Position numbers and translations under genes: made by a program
Source of the DNA: Plasmodiophora brassicae
Taxonomy: Eukaryota > Endomyxa > Phytomyxea > Plasmodiophorida > Plasmodiophoridae
Direction: 5' to 3'
DNA: 64,000 bases
NCBI GenBank assembly: GCA_039704465.1
Contig: JASFAU010000020.1
Span: 248,001-312,000, forward strand
Shown: positions 61,341 through 64,000 of the stretch, piece after piece
Layout of the letters: every line of letters begins with the position of its first letter
Position numbering within the stretch: position 1 is the stretch's first letter
The notes under the pieces: generated by a model
What the model saw: only the letters and a program-made list of their open reading frames with translations
Told to the model about the DNA's origin: nothing
Databases searched by the model: none

Positions 61341-61491
61341 ATCGCCCGTAACATCACATCCCTCCGAACGTTTCTGCACGACTGCCAGGATTGCTTACGG
61401 CTGCTGGATGGCCACGATGGGGATGCAACGGTTTATTCCTGCAGGTGGCATGTGGGGGGCGTTATGGCGGATGAGAGACGACGCGTCGGAT

Positions 61492-62126
61492 CTAGCTCTG
61501 CTTCTGGATGGGCAGGAACAGCTTGAACTCGGGCGGGAGTTCCTCCTCCGAGTAGAGCCGGTCGCTGAAGTAGATGCGGCGGATGCGGCAGTTGGCGTGG
61601 ATCTGGACGCGCAGCGTCTCGATGTAATTCGTGCCGTACGCGCGGCGCGTGAAATCGGACAGGTTGAACTGGATCTGGTTCCAGCCCTCGTCCAGCCGCA
61701 TCGGCATCGTGCAGATGAACGGTTTGACGCGCGTCGTCGACTGGTAGTTGGACGCGCGGAACCGGCGCCGCACGTTCTTGTCGTCGAGGACCTGCACCTC
61801 GAACGTGAAGTACTTCTTCAGGTTCTTGATGATCATGACGAGGAACGGGAGCTTGATGCCCAGCGTGTTCTTCGGGTTCGCCGGGCACGTAATGAAGTTC
61901 GTCGACACGTTCGTCCCCATGATCTCCAGCACGGACGACTGGATATCCTGGTCCGTAATCCGCTTGATGTGCCCATTGCGAACCTCCTTGTCCCAGATCT
62001 GCAACGGTTTCGATCTATGCGACGCGGTCAGGCAGGCATACCAACGAGGCGCCGCTCCTGGCGTTCGCCGTACCCAATGCTGTACAGGATCGACAGGAAC
62101 CCCGACTGGAACGTGTTACGGAACAT
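61492..62126 (-). CDS. CFAP20: CFAP20 (BUG22/GTL3), cilia and flagella associated protein 20
   Basis: Two exons (62074-62126 and 61492-62014) join in phase to 191 residues, against 193 in human. Exon 1 is [18 protein letters not shown]; exon 2 continues [20 protein letters not shown]. The body is nearly identical to the conserved family: [84 protein letters not shown]20 is an inner-junction protein of ciliary doublet microtubules. Its presence is strong evidence that the organism, or its recent ancestors, builds flagella. The intron has a GTACGG donor and CATAG acceptor. Confidence 0.97.
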
Positions 62127-62358
62127 GATCGGACGGCGACGACGACGTCCAGCCGCCACTCGACAATGCGCGCGATCGATCCGGCGTACTTCCCAGATGT
62201 CCACCCTTCGGTTAAGTCGAATCTGGCATGGGCAGGGCAGGCAGTCTCAGGGAGCCAACAACATCGCGATGGGGGCGGGCCGCCGATGAGAGTTGACTTG
62301 TGTCCCCCGCGGAGTCCGTGGCGGAGTCCGCGGCACGCCACATTCGCCGTGCGTCGCC

Positions 62359-63360
62359 ATGAGCATTAAGCAGCCCCTGACGCAGGTCAGGCTGACCAAT
62401 GTCGCCGTCGTCAGGCTGAAGGCCAAGGGTAAGCGGTACGTTGTTGCCCACGCCTTGGTAACATTTACACCGATGAATGGTACTGAAAAACAACCCGTCC
62501 TCGTAGGTTTGAGCTGGCGTGCTACAAGAACAAGGTGATGTCGTGGAGAAATGGCGTGTAAGGCTGGCTGGATCGACGCGTTCTGCACCGGGTAATGGGG
62601 TGAAACGCAGGGAATCCAATCTTGACGAAGTCCTGCAAGTCCATCGCGTGTTCTCGAACGTATCGAAGGGCGTCCTGGCCAAGTCGGGTGATTTGGCGCA
62701 TGCGTTCGGGACGGAGGATATCGACGAGGTGATTAAGATCATCCTGGAGAAGGGCGAGGTTCAGGTGTCAGACAAGGAGCGCAAGGTGGACCTTGAGTCG
62801 CGGTTCAAGGATATCGCAAACATTGTCCAAGAGAAGTGTGTCAATCGTGACACGCGGCGCCCGTTCTCGCTCTCCATGATTGAGACGGCTATGCGAGAAT
62901 TGCATTTCTCGGTTGTCCCGAACCGCTCCGCAAAGCAGCAAGCTCTCCAGGTGGGGCTGGCCGTCAGGGGCCGGCAATGCGGACGAACGCCACTGATGAA
63001 TGGTTACTAGGTGATGGCGGCCATCACAGAGGCAGGGCTTCTGCCTCTAGCGCGAGCAAAGATGCGCCTGATGTTACGGGCACCTGCCCAGGTCGCGAAA
63101 CAAGGCCTGAGGGATCGAATTCTCGAGGTACGTGCCTTTGCAACGTGGTTGTATGCGCTAACACGACCTGTGCTCCTCAGTTGCCGTCGGTGACGCAGGA
63201 GGAAGACGAATACACGTCCGGCGAGTGGCAGGCCGTTATTGTCTGCGACCCCGGGCAATTCGCTCAGGTCGAATCCGTTGTCAAGGACGCCAGTAAAGGA
63301 CGCGGATCCGTCATGCTTCTCGACCTGCACGAGAAGAACCTGGCAGATGAAATCGTCTGA
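62359..63360 (+). CDS. SBDS: SBDS ribosome maturation protein
   Basis: Five exons (62359-62435, 62507-62557, 62611-62950, 63011-63127, 63181-63360) join in phase to 254 residues (human 250). Domain I has [33 protein letters not shown], and [20 protein letters not shown]. Domain II has [22 protein letters not shown] and [20 protein letters not shown]. Domain III has ARAKMRLML and [22 protein letters not shown] works with the GTPase EFL1 to remove eIF6 from 60S subunits. The start fits the family's MS(I)..PT..VRLTNVA exactly. It is divergent from CFAP20 (233 bp between ATGs). Confidence 0.96.
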
Positions 63361-63461
63361 CCTGCCGGACGGTGTATTATATATTGGTGCCGTTTTACCG
63401 AACAACCTCACCATGAGCGACGCCCCGCAACAATGGCAACCAACCCCCGTTCGTGTATTGG

Positions 63462-63992
63462 TCAGCGCAACATCTCTGGCAGCAATCCGTTAGACTCGCT
63501 GGCTGGTGGTTCTTCGACAGGTTCGTCGGCGTCGAACTCGTGGACGGATACGTCGTCGCTGAACTTGACGACTGGGTGACGATCTACATGCGATGGAGGC
63601 GCAAGCGCGCTTTCGCGCGTTCTGCGCTCCTCGTCCCAGAAGGCTTCGATGTTCTCGTGCTTCGTTTTGATGCGGACGAACGCGGATTTGCACTGTAGGC
63701 GGAACCTCGGGGTGACTGGGAGTGGCAGGTCGCTGATCCGGGATGTTTCGTAGACGGGGTACAGCCTGTTCCGGAGATCGGTGAACTTGAACGTCGCCGT
63801 GGAATACGCAAGCCAGCAGTCATCGTCGTCTGGCCTCTGTAACCACTGCTCGCGGGCGCTGTTAATGTCGAGCAGGAGCGCCTTCTCCTCTCTGATCAGG
63901 CCCCAGAACGTCCGCACAGCATCAGAGGCAAGCACCTTGAGCCTCGCCGCCCGCATCACTTCAGACGCGTGTTTCTCGAGCGCGGAATGCAT
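63462..63992 (-). CDS. Helical protein with a PP1-docking-like motif, probably partial
   Basis: Frame of 176 codons that stays open to the window edge (no stop before 64000), so the ATG at 63992 may be internal. The N-terminal 120 residues are helical (ASEVMRAARLKVLASDAVRT; LLLDINSAREQWL; KTKHENIEAFWDEERR). Near the C-terminus is HPVVKFSDDVSVHEFDADEP, which resembles the RVxF docking region of PP1 regulators such as PPP1R15 (KVRFSxxVTVH). The match is by eye and the basic residue before VxF is displaced. No catalytic domain. Confidence 0.6.
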   Translation of the reverse strand: MHSALEKHASEVMRAARLKVLASDAVRTFWGLIREEKALLLDINSAREQWLQRPDDDDCWLAYSTATFKFTDLRNRLYPVYETSRISDLPLPVTPRFRLQCKSAFVRIKTKHENIEAFWDEERRTRESALAPPSHVDRHPVVKFSDDVSVHEFDADEPVEEPPASESNGLLPEMLR

Positions 63993-64000
63993 TTCCGAGG

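Noticed and set aside
1..64000. CRISPR arrays, operons, Shine-Dalgarno sites, prophage
   Set aside because: None seen; spliced genes, a tRNA without encoded CCA, and a Ty3 element show eukaryotic nuclear DNA.

Overview
The window is nuclear DNA of a GC-rich unicellular eukaryote. Genes on both strands are split by many short introns, mostly 45-65 bp with GT..AG ends. Rare GC donors and AAG acceptors also seem to occur. Intergenic gaps are short. CFAP20 and a ropporin-type RIIa protein point to a cell with a flagellum. The 24-C sterol methyltransferases, a Ty3/gypsy chromovirus-type retrotransposon and an organellar repeat protein of the NLAWAFAKL type fit several protist groups. I cannot assign a lineage from sequence alone. 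Splice sites were placed by reading frame, phase and family alignment by eye; no expression data were available.

Layout. 1-10 kb: organellar repeat protein (partial), a membrane protein with a decayed partial copy beside it, VPS25, a G8-WSC surface protein next to a WSC relic, a condensation-like acyltransferase, a Cys-rich anchored protein and a Gln/Ala-rich coiled-coil protein whose 3' end is duplicated in inverted orientation. 10-23 kb: an STI1-thioredoxin-PUL fusion, a secreted unknown, a J-domain protein, a large protein with about five cyclic-nucleotide-binding domains, the PP2A B55 regulatory subunit and tRNA-Phe. 23-31 kb: citrate/methylcitrate synthase, ribosomal protein eL42 (L44e), a seven-helix MHYT sensor fused to an RGS domain, and a 2-kb tandem duplication. 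The duplication carries two intact sterol methyltransferase genes and a broken copy of the RGS 3' end.

33-44 kb: an acidic protein, the RIIa protein, a membrane RING protein, a 1-kb TA-flanked MITE, and a young LTR retrotransposon with three identical LTRs that seems to sit inside a host intron. 44-64 kb: a possible WH2/acidic actin regulator, UBE2K-type E2, an MFS transporter, a PA-TM-RING E3, a Cys-repeat secreted protein, MMS19, MUS81, an IQ-motif protein, CFAP20, SBDS and a partial gene.

Most genes are unrelated housekeeping functions: ESCRT-II, ribosome maturation, Fe-S delivery and genome maintenance (MMS19, MUS81), ubiquitin, and PP2A. The most unusual system is the MHYT-RGS protein, which would couple a small-ligand-sensing membrane module to heterotrimeric G-protein shut-off.
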